This document shows, piece by piece, positions 8,119 through 16,630 of a stretch of DNA of 64,000 nt. The stretch comes from JAUSFM01 sp964343705. GTDB lineage: Archaea; Nanobdellota; Nanobdellia; Woesearchaeales; UBA12501. The stretch covers positions 62,001-126,000 of the forward strand of contig CAYFJX010000005.1 of NCBI GenBank assembly GCA_964343705.1, written 5' to 3'. A program made the position numbers and the translations under genes. The first letter of the stretch is position 1. Each line of letters begins with the position of its first letter. The notes beneath the pieces are model-generated. The model saw only the letters and a list, made by a program, of their open reading frames with translations. It made no database searches and had not been told where the DNA came from.

Positions 8119-9093
8119 ATGGCTAGCCAGAGAAAGGTAAAGGTAAAGCATGTGACTTTGCGTGAGGACATGGTTGATTTTGAGGACCGCTTAGAACATG
8201 CTCTTCTTTGTGAAGAAGCTGCTTTTGCAGGATCAGTTGACGTACCTGAAGATCCTAATGTTCTAGAATTTATGGTACAACATGGCTTTGTTCGATTGCA
8301 ATACATTGATGAAGGGGATGGTCCTATGGCTAATGGTGTTCGACAGATGATTAATCTTGGAACAGCCCTGAAGGAATATCCTAAGTTTCTTATGGGTAAA
8401 CATTATCTCAGTGTTGATCTTTCAGGAGCACCACTCACAAAAATTCTGATGGAAGAGGAAGATGCCTTTACAGCTGTGCGTGAGTTCACTGGTGCAAGTG
8501 ATGATGACATAATGTACCTGCATGGGATTGGCATTGTTGACCAAGGCTTTGGGTATGGCCGAGAGCTTCATGAAAAAAGTCTTAAAGCACCAAGGTGGTT
8601 GAGAGAAAAAGCACTAGTTCGTTTTGTAGCAGCGACAAAACCAAATGGGGTAGGTAGAACACCAGTTATCAATAAACCCTCCTTGAGTTTAAACCAGGGT
8701 GCACCTGGCACGTTTTACATTATTGATATTGTAGAGCCACCTGTGTATGATGATACAACTGCATACTATGTTTGTGTGCGACCACCGCCTGGTTGTGTTC
8801 GGGGATTTAACTCTTCAAGTCCTGAAAAAAAGATTCGGTTACACAAACCTTATGTGGGAGTTACCATCCATGGAAAAAATCCTGATGGCAGTAAGGCTGC
8901 CGAATGTAAAAGAGTAGCAACCTTCGATCGTCTAAAGGAACTATTTAAGGCAGGGTATGTAGGTGTTGGTTTTGATTTTGAAAATGACACCATGTACCTC
9001 CGTGAAATAGCTGGTTGGCGACAAGCAGCTTCTGCTCCCCAAGCACTTGCTGGCCAAGTAGAACGGTTTATTAACGGATCCCGGAACCTTTAA
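8119..9093 (+). CDS. Hypothetical protein, unknown family
   Basis: 324 residues, soluble, no signal peptide. It has an acidic N-terminal half, a central segment GIGIVDQGFGYGRELHEKSL and a Pro-rich stretch VRPPPGCVRG. A TATA-like CTTAAATA lies 25 nt before the ATG with no Shine-Dalgarno, so the mRNA is probably leaderless. It lies 34 bp after thrS and 26 bp before the deoxyhypusine-synthase homologue, but the latter has its own TATA box. GNAT-like spacing was considered but no acetyl-CoA motif is convincing. Confidence 0.55.
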   Translation: MASQRKVKVKHVTLREDMVDFEDRLEHALLCEEAAFAGSVDVPEDPNVLEFMVQHGFVRLQYIDEGDGPMANGVRQMINLGTALKEYPKFLMGKHYLSVDLSGAPLTKILMEEEDAFTAVREFTGASDDDIMYLHGIGIVDQGFGYGRELHEKSLKAPRWLREKALVRFVAATKPNGVGRTPVINKPSLSLNQGAPGTFYIIDIVEPPVYDDTTAYYVCVRPPPGCVRGFNSSSPEKKIRLHKPYVGVTIHGKNPDGSKAAECKRVATFDRLKELFKAGYVGVGFDFENDTMYLREIAGWRQAASAPQALAGQVERFINGSRNL

Positions 9094-9118
9094 ATAACAG
9101 CCGATTTCTCGTTATTAC

Positions 9119-10360
9119 ATGACTGAAAACCATCCTTGTGGAACACCTAAAAAACAACCAGCAACACGCACTGATCACTCAATGCGTGATGGTTTTGAAG
9201 ACGGCTTTGAACCACTGGCTTCTCTTGATCTTGCAGCATGCACTGACTTTGATGAGCTGGCAAAAGCAATGTCAAAAACAGCATTTGGTGGTCGAACAGT
9301 TGGAGAGGCTGTTGATGTTTTCTATGCAATGCTTACTGACCCTGACTGCTTTGTAGTTCTCTCACTTTCAGGAGCAATGACACCTGCAAAAATGGGGCTT
9401 ATCATGTGTGACATGATTGACTTAGGAATGGTTAATGCCATTGTTTCTACTGGTGCACTCATGACTCATGGCTTTGTTGAAGCACAAGGTATGTCACACT
9501 TCAAATACAAATTTGGACAAATGGATGATCACGAATTATACACAAAGGGGTATGATCGAATTTATGATGTGCTTGAACTTGAAAAGAATCTTGATGACAC
9601 AGAATTTATCTTCAGGGAAATTATGAAATGTCTGGATCCTAATGTTGTTTTGTCCAGTCAAAAAATTCTGCAAGAATGTGGCAAGTGGCTGGTAACAAAC
9701 ACGCAAGGCAGGGGAATTCTCAAAAGTGCTTTTGAAAAAAAAGTGCCAGTGTACGTTCCTGCGTTTACTGATTCTGAAATGGGACTTGACTTTGGCATAC
9801 TCAACATTCGACGAAAAAAACATGGTGAAAAACAATTCCAGTTTAATCCATTCCTTGACCTTGACCATTTTGCCCTGTCAACACAACGACAAAAAACAAT
9901 GGGTATCTTTACCATTGGTGGTGGTGTGCCACGAAACTGGTCACAACAAGTTGCACCCTACATTGATATTATGCAAAAGCGTGTCAAAAACGAATGTCCT
10001 CAATGTCAAGGTAAGGGGTGTGATGCTTGCGGAGGAAAAGGCTTTCTAAAAGATGTTGGTCAAGGAGTCAATCGTTACAAGTATGGTGTAAGAATTTGTC
10101 CTGAGCCAGTACATTGGGGTGGACTTTCAGGATGTACCTATAGTGAGGGTGTTACCTGGGGAAAATTTGTTCCTGCCAGTGAAGGGGGCATGTTTTCAGA
10201 GGTCCTGTGTGATGCTACCATTGCTTGGCCACTTATTATGAAGGCTGTAATTGATCGTCTGAAAAAGGAAAACAAGCTTGATTTTGTCAAGGAAAAACAG
10301 CAACGCTTACAAACAAGTATTGCTGATATAGTGCCTGGTGTGACCTCTTTTGATTTTTAA
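9119..10360 (+). CDS. Deoxyhypusine synthase family protein with zinc-knuckle insertion
   Basis: 413 residues, longer than the usual 310-370. Family motifs include VVLSLSGAMTPAKMG near the front, GILNIRRKK, IFTIGGGVPRNW, and a C-terminal GVTWGKF whose Lys (about residue 349) sits where the catalytic Lys of deoxyhypusine synthase lies. The enzyme class transfers aminobutyl from spermidine to aIF5A; homospermidine-synthase-like relatives exist, so the substrate is not certain. A CxxCxGxGCxxCxGKG knuckle at about residues 291-306 is inserted before the active-site loop. Leaderless-type start with TTTAAATA 25 nt upstream. Confidence 0.85.
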   Translation: MTENHPCGTPKKQPATRTDHSMRDGFEDGFEPLASLDLAACTDFDELAKAMSKTAFGGRTVGEAVDVFYAMLTDPDCFVVLSLSGAMTPAKMGLIMCDMIDLGMVNAIVSTGALMTHGFVEAQGMSHFKYKFGQMDDHELYTKGYDRIYDVLELEKNLDDTEFIFREIMKCLDPNVVLSSQKILQECGKWLVTNTQGRGILKSAFEKKVPVYVPAFTDSEMGLDFGILNIRRKKHGEKQFQFNPFLDLDHFALSTQRQKTMGIFTIGGGVPRNWSQQVAPYIDIMQKRVKNECPQCQGKGCDACGGKGFLKDVGQGVNRYKYGVRICPEPVHWGGLSGCTYSEGVTWGKFVPASEGGMFSEVLCDATIAWPLIMKAVIDRLKKENKLDFVKEKQQRLQTSIADIVPGVTSFDF

Positions 10361-10408
10361 GGCATGACAGGGCAAGATTTATAAAGCAACTCTAACTCTT
10401 TGGTTCTA

Positions 10409-10753
10409 ATGAGCAAGAAAAAGAAAGAACAAGAACTGCTTCAAAAGCAACAGGAAGAAATCCGTAGGATAAAACTTCCTCGAGCTCCTGAGACATTTGG
10501 TGTTGTTGAACAGCGCCTTGGTGGAAGCAGAATGTCAATACGATGCCTGGATGGTCACAAGCGAATTTGTCGGATTCCTGGACGCCTTAAACGAAGACTG
10601 TGGGTTCGAGAAGGGGACATTGTTATTGTAGAACCATGGGAGTATGACGCTGACAAAAAAGGAGACATTCTTTTCAAATACCGGTTTTCTCAAGTTGACT
10701 GGCTTAAACGTCAGGGAAAACTTAAAGGTCTTGAAGACATGGAAGAATTCTAA
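10409..10753 (+). CDS. Translation initiation factor aIF1A
   Basis: 114 residues: a charged N-terminal tail (KKKKEQELLQKQQEE), then an S1/OB-fold core (FGVVEQRLGG, CLDGHKRICRIPGRLKRRLWVREGDIV), matching archaeal aIF1A, which promotes mRNA scanning and tRNA binding on the small subunit. I take the ATG at 10409 rather than an in-frame TTG at 10400, because a TTTATAAAG box at 10377-10385 puts the transcript start at about this ATG. Confidence 0.93.
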   Translation: MSKKKKEQELLQKQQEEIRRIKLPRAPETFGVVEQRLGGSRMSIRCLDGHKRICRIPGRLKRRLWVREGDIVIVEPWEYDADKKGDILFKYRFSQVDWLKRQGKLKGLEDMEEF

Positions 10754-10772
10754 TTCTTACTCACTTCTATTA

Positions 10773-11216
10773 TCACTCACTTCTTAACAACCACACACCA
10801 ACAATGAGTGTTCCAACAGTGATGCCTGCATCAGCAAGATTGAAAGTAGGCCAACTAAAAAATTGGATGTAGTCAACAACATGGCCAAGCAGCACTCGAT
10901 CAATAAGATTGCTGATTGCTCCACCGGTGATGAGTGCAACTGCTGGTAATAATTTTACAGGAATTTTTTTGAAGTAATACACTATTGCAACAAGCACACC
11001 CATTGAAAATACAATCAAAAATGCTGTCCATCCTTGAAGCATACCAAAGGCTGCTCCGCTATTTTGTGAGAAAGTGAATGCTAGAACTTTTGAAATGATA
11101 ACTTGTGACTTACCAGGAATCCAGGCAGCATCAACAAGCCATTTGAAAAACTGGTCAAGAACACAAAGTACACTCGCAATTGCAATAAATATCCAGGTCT
11201 GCTTTTGTAATCGCAT
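10773..11216 (-). CDS. lspA: Lipoprotein signal peptidase (signal peptidase II)
   Basis: 147 residues with four membrane helices and the full set of family motifs: NSGAAFGM, GGAISNLIDR, VVDYI and FNLADAGI. The two catalytic Asp are those of VVDYI and FNLAD. The enzyme cleaves diacylglyceryl-modified prolipoproteins before the lipobox Cys. LspA is rare in archaea. Two proteins in this window, at 46250 and 53798, have bacterial-style lipoboxes. Downstream gene of a three-gene minus-strand operon. Confidence 0.93.
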   Translation of the reverse strand: MRLQKQTWIFIAIASVLCVLDQFFKWLVDAAWIPGKSQVIISKVLAFTFSQNSGAAFGMLQGWTAFLIVFSMGVLVAIVYYFKKIPVKLLPAVALITGGAISNLIDRVLLGHVVDYIQFFSWPTFNLADAGITVGTLIVGVWLLRSE

Positions 11217-11219
11217 TAC

Positions 11220-11621
11220 TTACCAGCCTTTGCGTTGCATGCGCTTCATGTCTTCTTCCATGTTTTGCATGCGTAGATTTAGTGATTCAATTGCTGCTTT
11301 AATAGAATCAAGTTTTGCAGACACAACTTCAAGATCTCTATTGCCCTGCACTGGGGTAGCTGGAGAGGGACTTGGTCGTGCATAGCCTTGGTGTGGCTCG
11401 TCAAGATCAGCTGGTTTTAAATCCTTATAGCCAGTTCCTTGGATTGTTGTGCTTGGTTCACTATGGCTACTTGGGCCGCCAGGGAGCGGGCCAAGATCAG
11501 GAGTTCCTCCTAGTCCAGGGGTTGCATCTTTTCCCAAGCCAAAATCTGATCCTCCTTCAAGTTTACTGTAATCAAAAGAATCTTTCTTTTTCCAAAATGC
11601 TAGTTTGTCCAAAAAGCTCAT
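11220..11621 (-). CDS. Gly/Pro-rich protein with C-terminal coiled coil
   Basis: 133 residues. After a short start MSFLDKLAFWKKKDSF, residues 20-85 are low-complexity (GGSDFGLGKDATPGLGG, PSPSPATP), and the last 45 residues form a heptad-rich coiled coil (LDSIKAAIESLNLRMQNMEED). No signal peptide. It sits 3 nt upstream of lspA and 20 nt downstream of a membrane protein, so probably one transcript. A GAGGAGGAATT ribosome site precedes the ATG. Function unknown. Confidence 0.6.
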   Translation of the reverse strand: MSFLDKLAFWKKKDSFDYSKLEGGSDFGLGKDATPGLGGTPDLGPLPGGPSSHSEPSTTIQGTGYKDLKPADLDEPHQGYARPSPSPATPVQGNRDLEVVSAKLDSIKAAIESLNLRMQNMEEDMKRMQRKGW

Positions 11622-11641
11622 AGTAATTCCTCCTCTTCTCG

Positions 11642-12439
11642 TTAACCAAGTAAATCATCAATAAATGGCACATTAGTTTTTGAAAGCCATTTCATAACAC
11701 TGGTTGGTATAATCTTAATAACTTTAAACATAAATGTTTCTTCATGCACATCCATGTGGCCATTACCATACGCCTCAAGCAGGAATAAAGGCCCTTTTTC
11801 TTTTGTTGCATCTGAAATAAGCACACCAAACAATGATCCTTTTAACTCTCCTGCACCACCAATTTGCTCAGTGATTTCGCCAAGGTATTGTTCTTTTGCT
11901 TTGTCCTTGTACTCAGGTAAGATGTCATTGTTTTTGATACCTGCAGCAACAACACGGTCAGCATAAATACTTATGGGGTCAGCAGAGTTAATAATGGGGA
12001 ACACATCTTCCAGATTTATGTCTTCACCACCAAATTCTATATAACCTAAAAAATCAAATGCTGGTCGTTTTACAATCATAAGTTTGAAACTATCCCCTTT
12101 TAACTTGTTTAATTCTCCTCGTTGGAAATATTGGTTGTATTCTTCAATTGTTGCTTGGCTTAAAAATTTTGGTGGGCTTTCAGGTTTAAGCACACCTATA
12201 AATCCAGCTGTGATCTTACCATTATCATTAAGAAGGATTGTTTTTTCTGCATCTGCAAAGTTCTCTTGGAAATTAGCAGTGTCAAGCTGTAACATAAAAC
12301 CCACCCCAAAAATAAGCACTGAAAACAAGAGCGATGCAACTCCCATGGGAGTAATCCCTTCTTTAAATAATTTGATTGCACCCAGGACAATGGGGATAAG
12401 CAGTACAAATATGAGAATAGATCCTATTGTAAGTGCCAT
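11642..12439 (-). CDS. Membrane-anchored protein with two N-terminal helices, unknown function
   Basis: 265 residues from the ATG at 12439, chosen because GAGG lies 7 nt before it; an upstream in-frame ATG would add 23 residues without a ribosome site. Two adjacent membrane helices (ALTIGSILIFVLLIPIVLGAI and GVASLLFSVLIFGVGFML) are followed by a soluble domain of about 200 residues with no recognised motif. First gene of the operon with the coiled-coil protein and lspA. Confidence 0.6.
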   Translation of the reverse strand: MALTIGSILIFVLLIPIVLGAIKLFKEGITPMGVASLLFSVLIFGVGFMLQLDTANFQENFADAEKTILLNDNGKITAGFIGVLKPESPPKFLSQATIEEYNQYFQRGELNKLKGDSFKLMIVKRPAFDFLGYIEFGGEDINLEDVFPIINSADPISIYADRVVAAGIKNNDILPEYKDKAKEQYLGEITEQIGGAGELKGSLFGVLISDATKEKGPLFLLEAYGNGHMDVHEETFMFKVIKIIPTSVMKWLSKTNVPFIDDLLG

Positions 12440-12541
12440 GGTGATTCCTCTCTTTTCTGTCAATACTAATGCTTTTTTTCTTTTTAAAGGTATGGGTTTT
12501 AAAGGCAAAGAGATATAAAGCGGCTCTAGTGACCAGTTGTC

Positions 12542-13273
12542 ATGGCACTCACTGATATCATTGACCCATTACGCACCCTGTGGGGCTCGCTTCGGAACGC
12601 ACGTACTAACTGGTCTAAGCAGAATCTTACTCCTGATCTGCATGTTACAACCATCAATGAGGTTACACCTGCTCTCCTTTCCGAGTTGGGGATTGAAGCA
12701 CTTATTTGGGATGTTGATTCTACTCTGATGCCACATCATGATCAACAGTTACACGCTGACCTTGCAGGAGCCTACAATGATCTTAAAGATTACGAGCAAG
12801 TAATTCTTTCAAACTCCAGCATGCGTCGATACAGGGAGCTTGGAACTATCTTCCCTGGTAGGCCTGTTTTAAGGATGTACCATAACAAAGAAGGCAGAGT
12901 TATGTATCAAAAACTTCATAAGGGAAGGTCATATATTGGAATTGATAGTGGTGGCCACACAGAGTTTGCTTATGTTGGCAGTATGGTTCATGGGGTTTCA
13001 GAAGAAGAACACAATTTAGAAGGGTACAAAAAATTACCCAAACCAGATGAACGATTAATCCAGTATGGTATGCGTGTTATGGATGTGCATGATACCAGCA
13101 AAGTAGCCATGATTGGTGACCGACGAACAACAGACATAAGTGGGGGTAATCAAGCAGGAGTCTTTACTATTCTTGTTGACCCATTCAAACCAGAAGTCGA
13201 GAGGCAACGTGCACCATTTGCATTACTTGGAAGAATGGCAGAAAAGTTTCTTGTGTGGTATCACGGCTTATGA
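12542..13273 (+). CDS. HAD-superfamily phosphatase, YqeG/PGP-phosphatase-like
   Basis: 243 residues. HAD motif I is WDVDSTLMP (DxDxT), motif II is the Ser of ILSNSS, the motif III Lys is in KLPKPDE, and motif IV is GDRRTTDISGGNQAG. The compact cap-less layout fits the YqeG/GEP4 phosphatidylglycerolphosphate-phosphatase-like branch; the archaeal substrate is unknown. A TATA-like GATATAAAG about 30 nt before the ATG suggests a leaderless transcript. Confidence 0.8.
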   Translation: MALTDIIDPLRTLWGSLRNARTNWSKQNLTPDLHVTTINEVTPALLSELGIEALIWDVDSTLMPHHDQQLHADLAGAYNDLKDYEQVILSNSSMRRYRELGTIFPGRPVLRMYHNKEGRVMYQKLHKGRSYIGIDSGGHTEFAYVGSMVHGVSEEEHNLEGYKKLPKPDERLIQYGMRVMDVHDTSKVAMIGDRRTTDISGGNQAGVFTILVDPFKPEVERQRAPFALLGRMAEKFLVWYHGL

Positions 13274-13322
13274 TGTTTTGAGTCTAACAATCTTTAAATA
13301 GTTCTCAACCTTAGGAAGGTTT

Positions 13323-14513
13323 ATGGATTCTGAAACAGTTAGTGCAATTGAACAAAGACGATTTGAAATCGGTCTTTCTGTTTTTAATATGGGCACACTT
13401 GATGAGAAAGTAGAACATTGTCGTCGACTTGCTCAGACAGGCTTTACCGCGATTCACCTTGATGAGCATGGTGATGAAACATATTCTCTTGATGAAGTTC
13501 GCAGGTTCACTATGGGCTTTCCTATTGACATTCATAACCTGGTGCATCCTGATGTGCGGCCAATGCCAACAAAAGAGGAGCTTGCTGTCTTGAAAGGGCA
13601 TGATGTTCGAGCGTACATGTTTCATCCAACACTAGTTGACGATTCAAAGGAACCAACCTTGCGTGAGGATTCAAGAGAATTTGCTGACCGTGTACAATCT
13701 GTTGGTATCAAAGCATTTGCAGTAGTAGATCATGAATCACCTCTTGAGCTTTTGTGGGCGGGATCATACTTGTATGATCCTAACATTTTTGACGGCATTA
13801 CGGTCATGACAGTAAAGTATGGTCAGTCAGGACAAGGGTATACTCCAGCAGTTGAAGACTTTATTGCTCAAGTCAGAAAGCGTATGCATCCCCAACAAAA
13901 ATTATGGGTTGATGGAGGTATCAGAGACACAACTATTCCATTACATCAGGGTATTGATGGTGTTGTTTCTGCGTCATACTTACTTAAAGCTGAAGATCCT
14001 AAACTTGCATCACAACGTTTGCAGCCAGAAATTGTCATTGCATCTGACCATGCTGGGTATGATCTTAAAAATAATCTTGTTGCCTACTTGCGAGCTGAAG
14101 GAGTGCGTGTTTGGGATCTGGGTTGTTATGAAGAAGTATCTGAACCAGCAACTGATTATCCTCACTACGCAGCAGCTGTGGCTGACGCAGTAAGCAATTC
14201 AATTGATTTGGTGGATGCTGAGGGTCTTTCTTCTGATGAGGCACTCAAAGGCATCCTAGTTTGTGGTTCAGGAATTGGCATGAGTATCACAGCAAACAAA
14301 TTTGATGGCATTCGAGCAGCACTTGTTCAGGATGCGAGAACAGCACGACTTGCAAAAGAACATAATGATGCAAATGTGTTGTGCCTTGGTCAGCGATACA
14401 TCACTCCTGACCAAGCATACGCAGCTGTAGATGCGTGGCGAGACGCTTCACATGAAGAAGAACGACACCAGCGACGTGTTGGAAAGATCTCAGAGATTGA
14501 AGCTGGGATTTAA
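13323..14513 (+). CDS. Fusion of ribulose-phosphate 3-epimerase-like and RpiB-type ribose-5-phosphate isomerase domains
   Basis: 396 residues. Residues 1-230 read as a ribulose-5-phosphate epimerase TIM barrel: IHLDEHGD, DIHNLVHP, GITVMTVKYGQSGQGYTP and LWVDGGI follow the family order. Residues 235-396 are an RpiB/LacAB isomerase: IASDHAGYDLKN, LVCGSGIGMSITANK, RAALVQDARTARLAKEHNDANVL. Together they would interconvert ribulose-5-P with xylulose-5-P and ribose-5-P. Leaderless-type promoter, CTTTAAATAG about 30 nt before the ATG. The epimerase half is divergent, so its activity is less sure. Confidence 0.85.
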   Translation: MDSETVSAIEQRRFEIGLSVFNMGTLDEKVEHCRRLAQTGFTAIHLDEHGDETYSLDEVRRFTMGFPIDIHNLVHPDVRPMPTKEELAVLKGHDVRAYMFHPTLVDDSKEPTLREDSREFADRVQSVGIKAFAVVDHESPLELLWAGSYLYDPNIFDGITVMTVKYGQSGQGYTPAVEDFIAQVRKRMHPQQKLWVDGGIRDTTIPLHQGIDGVVSASYLLKAEDPKLASQRLQPEIVIASDHAGYDLKNNLVAYLRAEGVRVWDLGCYEEVSEPATDYPHYAAAVADAVSNSIDLVDAEGLSSDEALKGILVCGSGIGMSITANKFDGIRAALVQDARTARLAKEHNDANVLCLGQRYITPDQAYAAVDAWRDASHEEERHQRRVGKISEIEAGI

Positions 14514-15719
14514 TTACCAAAAATACAATAACACTGGTAACAACAAACAAGCCATTGCTTGAATTCTTCTTACTTTAACAATTGCAGGAATCACGCCTAT
14601 TGCAGTGCTTGTGAAAAGAATGAGCAATCCAATCCATTTAGTAAGAATGATTGTCATAACAATAATAAAAAGGATGATGCTCCATACTAATGTTGGATAA
14701 TGTACTTTACTTATTAGTTTTGAGAAACACCTGCCAAAAAATAGTGCGAGAAATACACTTACTCCTCCAGCAATAAGTGTTGTGGAAAGGAATACCCCTA
14801 CTTCTCTAATTCCCACTTCAGAAAGTAACTCTTGGATTGCGATAATGCTACCATTTCTCGCTTTGCCCAAGACATACAAGGTTACCATGCTGAGTACAAA
14901 GTTTGCAGTGCTTATTGAACCCATCAAGACCATAAAACCATGATCTCCTAGTTTTCGTGAGCCAGGAAGTTGCATGCTGATAGTTGCAGCAGTTGCAGCT
15001 CCAAGCCCAGGCATGAGTGCAGTGATGAAGCCTGAGAATTGTCCTGAAAGTAAGGCACGTACAGCAACTCTTTTTCGTAATTGAATTAAGGGGGATTGTT
15101 TTTGTTCTGGAATACAGCTGGTAGTTGTAAGACTTACTAGCAAGGTTGCAACACCAAACAAACCAGATAACAAAGGGAACAGGGAGTGCTTACTGTTTTG
15201 CAGGTTAAGAACTAATAACCCAAGACTACCAGCAAGAAAGAATACAAACACTGCCCAACCACGCTTGTTATCAGACCAGATCACAAAGAAAATAACAGCA
15301 AGCAGTAACCAAAACATACTTGTTGAAAGAATAGGATATGCAAGAGTAACAAGGGGAATCAGCAGTGGAAACAAGAGTACACTCAATAGTATTGCACCAA
15401 AACTTCCAATAATAGTAAGCTTCACAGCCATTAAACCAAATCCCTTGTGCAAATAACGATGGCCTGGCAGTACACCAAGTGCAGTGGCACTGTCAGGAGC
15501 ACCAAGAAAAATAGAGGGAACAGCATCAAGAAATGTGTGTACTACTGACATGCTAATGATACATACGCAAAGAACAAGTGGTGACGTGAACCTTAGCAAG
15601 GTGGGTGAAATTGATATAAGCATAACAGCAACTAAGTTGATGTGAATACCTGGTGTGAGGCCAGTGATGCAGCCGCAGGCAATGCCCAGGCTTACTGCAG
15701 TAATGAGTTCAATGAACAT
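14514..15719 (-). CDS. TctA/DUF112-type multi-helix permease
   Basis: 401 residues with about ten membrane helices. The repeated family motifs are GLTPGIHINLVAVML near the start and GLMPGLGAATAATISMQLPG in the second half, the two Gly/Pro re-entrant loops of the tripartite tricarboxylate transporter (TctA) fold. Archaeal DUF112 members lack TctB/TctC partners, and none is seen here. It converges tail to tail with the epimerase/isomerase gene. A MITE-like element ends 15 bp upstream of its ATG, so its promoter may lie inside the element. Confidence 0.8.
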   Translation of the reverse strand: MFIELITAVSLGIACGCITGLTPGIHINLVAVMLISISPTLLRFTSPLVLCVCIISMSVVHTFLDAVPSIFLGAPDSATALGVLPGHRYLHKGFGLMAVKLTIIGSFGAILLSVLLFPLLIPLVTLAYPILSTSMFWLLLAVIFFVIWSDNKRGWAVFVFFLAGSLGLLVLNLQNSKHSLFPLLSGLFGVATLLVSLTTTSCIPEQKQSPLIQLRKRVAVRALLSGQFSGFITALMPGLGAATAATISMQLPGSRKLGDHGFMVLMGSISTANFVLSMVTLYVLGKARNGSIIAIQELLSEVGIREVGVFLSTTLIAGGVSVFLALFFGRCFSKLISKVHYPTLVWSIILFIIVMTIILTKWIGLLILFTSTAIGVIPAIVKVRRIQAMACLLLPVLLYFW

Positions 15720-15734
15720 TTTTACCTCATTTTA

Positions 15735-15944
15735 GGGTGTGTCCCAAGAGTCTTTCTGAGGGGTGGCACTGCCGCAAGGTTTTATCAGGAAATCTCAAGG
15801 GGCGAAGCTCCTTGACGCATCTGAGCTTTGCTCAGATTGCGGCCGAATAATGAGGTGATTTCCGTTAACACTACGAATGAATTTGAGTAGTTAACACCGC
15901 AGTGCCACCCCTCCTGCACAAAAAGCAAGATTTGGGACACACCC
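15735..15944 (+). mobile_element. 210-bp MITE-like element, copy A, with perfect 9-bp target duplication
   Basis: The element begins GGGTGTGTCCCAA and ends with its inverse TTGGGACACACCC, with a second inverted block GAGGGGTGGCACTGC inside each end. It is flanked on both sides by CTCATTTTA (15726-15734 and 15945-15953). It contains no ORF of note but several internal hairpins, including one at 15816-15841 with a TTT loop. Copy B at 58496-58705 is the reverse complement, with one base difference that I can see in 210. The mobilising transposase is not in the window. Confidence 0.92.
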
Positions 15945-15989
15945 CTCATTTTACTAACATTTATATACTACATAAACTTATGTACCCCT

Positions 15990-16256
15990 ATGGAACTCAA
16001 AGCACACATGCACTATCCCACTTTGAAGACAATCCTTATGGTTGAAGCATTTCTCAAAAAGCATGAGGGGGATCTCCTAAGCAGGAATCAAATACTTCGG
16101 GGCTTGCCTAAAAAAATGGATAGGCAAACACTTAATACTATCCTTACTTATCTTGAAGCATCAGGGAAGATACTTGATGGTTCTAAAGGAATACATTGGA
16201 CATACACTCCTAAAGAGGAGATGGAAAGACTACTAAAAGATGCTCTCATCGTCTAG
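15990..16256 (+). CDS. Small winged-helix protein
   Basis: 88 residues. A helical N-terminus (YPTLKTILMVEAFLKKHEGD) leads into LSRNQILRGLPKKMDRQTLNTILTYLEASGKI and a short wing (GSKGIHWTYTP), a typical archaeal winged-helix layout. A TATA-like ATATACTACATA lies before it. It ends overlapping by 4 bp with the convergent RelE-like gene. A regulatory or antitoxin-like role is possible but unproven. Confidence 0.65.
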   Translation: MELKAHMHYPTLKTILMVEAFLKKHEGDLLSRNQILRGLPKKMDRQTLNTILTYLEASGKILDGSKGIHWTYTPKEEMERLLKDALIV

Positions 16257-16630
16257 TTTTTCTTATAACCAAATTTTTTGCTATATTTTTTATGGTCTAA
16301 TACATCAAGCACAATATTTACAACTTTTATCTCATCACTCTCAATTACATATATCAGCCTCCAATGTTGGATCAGGTTGCATTTCCACAAGTTTTTAACT
16401 CTGTATTTCTGAGTATATTCTCTTGGGATTTTTCTTTTTGAAATGTGAATTCCTGCATGGGGGTTTGTTTTTAAAAGGGCTAATGTCCTGTTGATTGAAC
16501 ATAATAATTTCTGGGTATCTGTATTTACTTTACCTTTATCTAATTCTTCTTCTACTAAATTCTGTAGAAAGAAGTATTGTGTCTTTGCATCATCTTTTAA
16601 TGCAACTATTATTTTCTTATTCTCAAACAT
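16253..16630 (-). CDS. RelE/ParE-like toxin-fold protein
   Basis: 125 residues. The C-terminal half has the RelE/ParE pattern: YRVKNLWKCNLIQHWRLIYVI, then VVNIVLDVLDHKKYSKKFGY. The N-terminus is a long helical stretch. In archaea such proteins are ribosome-dependent nucleases or their inactive relatives. Its partner could be the convergent winged-helix gene, but toxin-antitoxin genes are normally co-directional, so the pairing is uncertain. Confidence 0.65.
   Translation of the reverse strand: MFENKKIIVALKDDAKTQYFFLQNLVEEELDKGKVNTDTQKLLCSINRTLALLKTNPHAGIHISKRKIPREYTQKYRVKNLWKCNLIQHWRLIYVIESDEIKVVNIVLDVLDHKKYSKKFGYKKN

Noticed and set aside
15990..16630. Winged-helix gene plus RelE-like gene as a classic toxin-antitoxin operon.
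   Set aside because: The genes converge, while type II pairs are co-directional. They are kept as separate calls.
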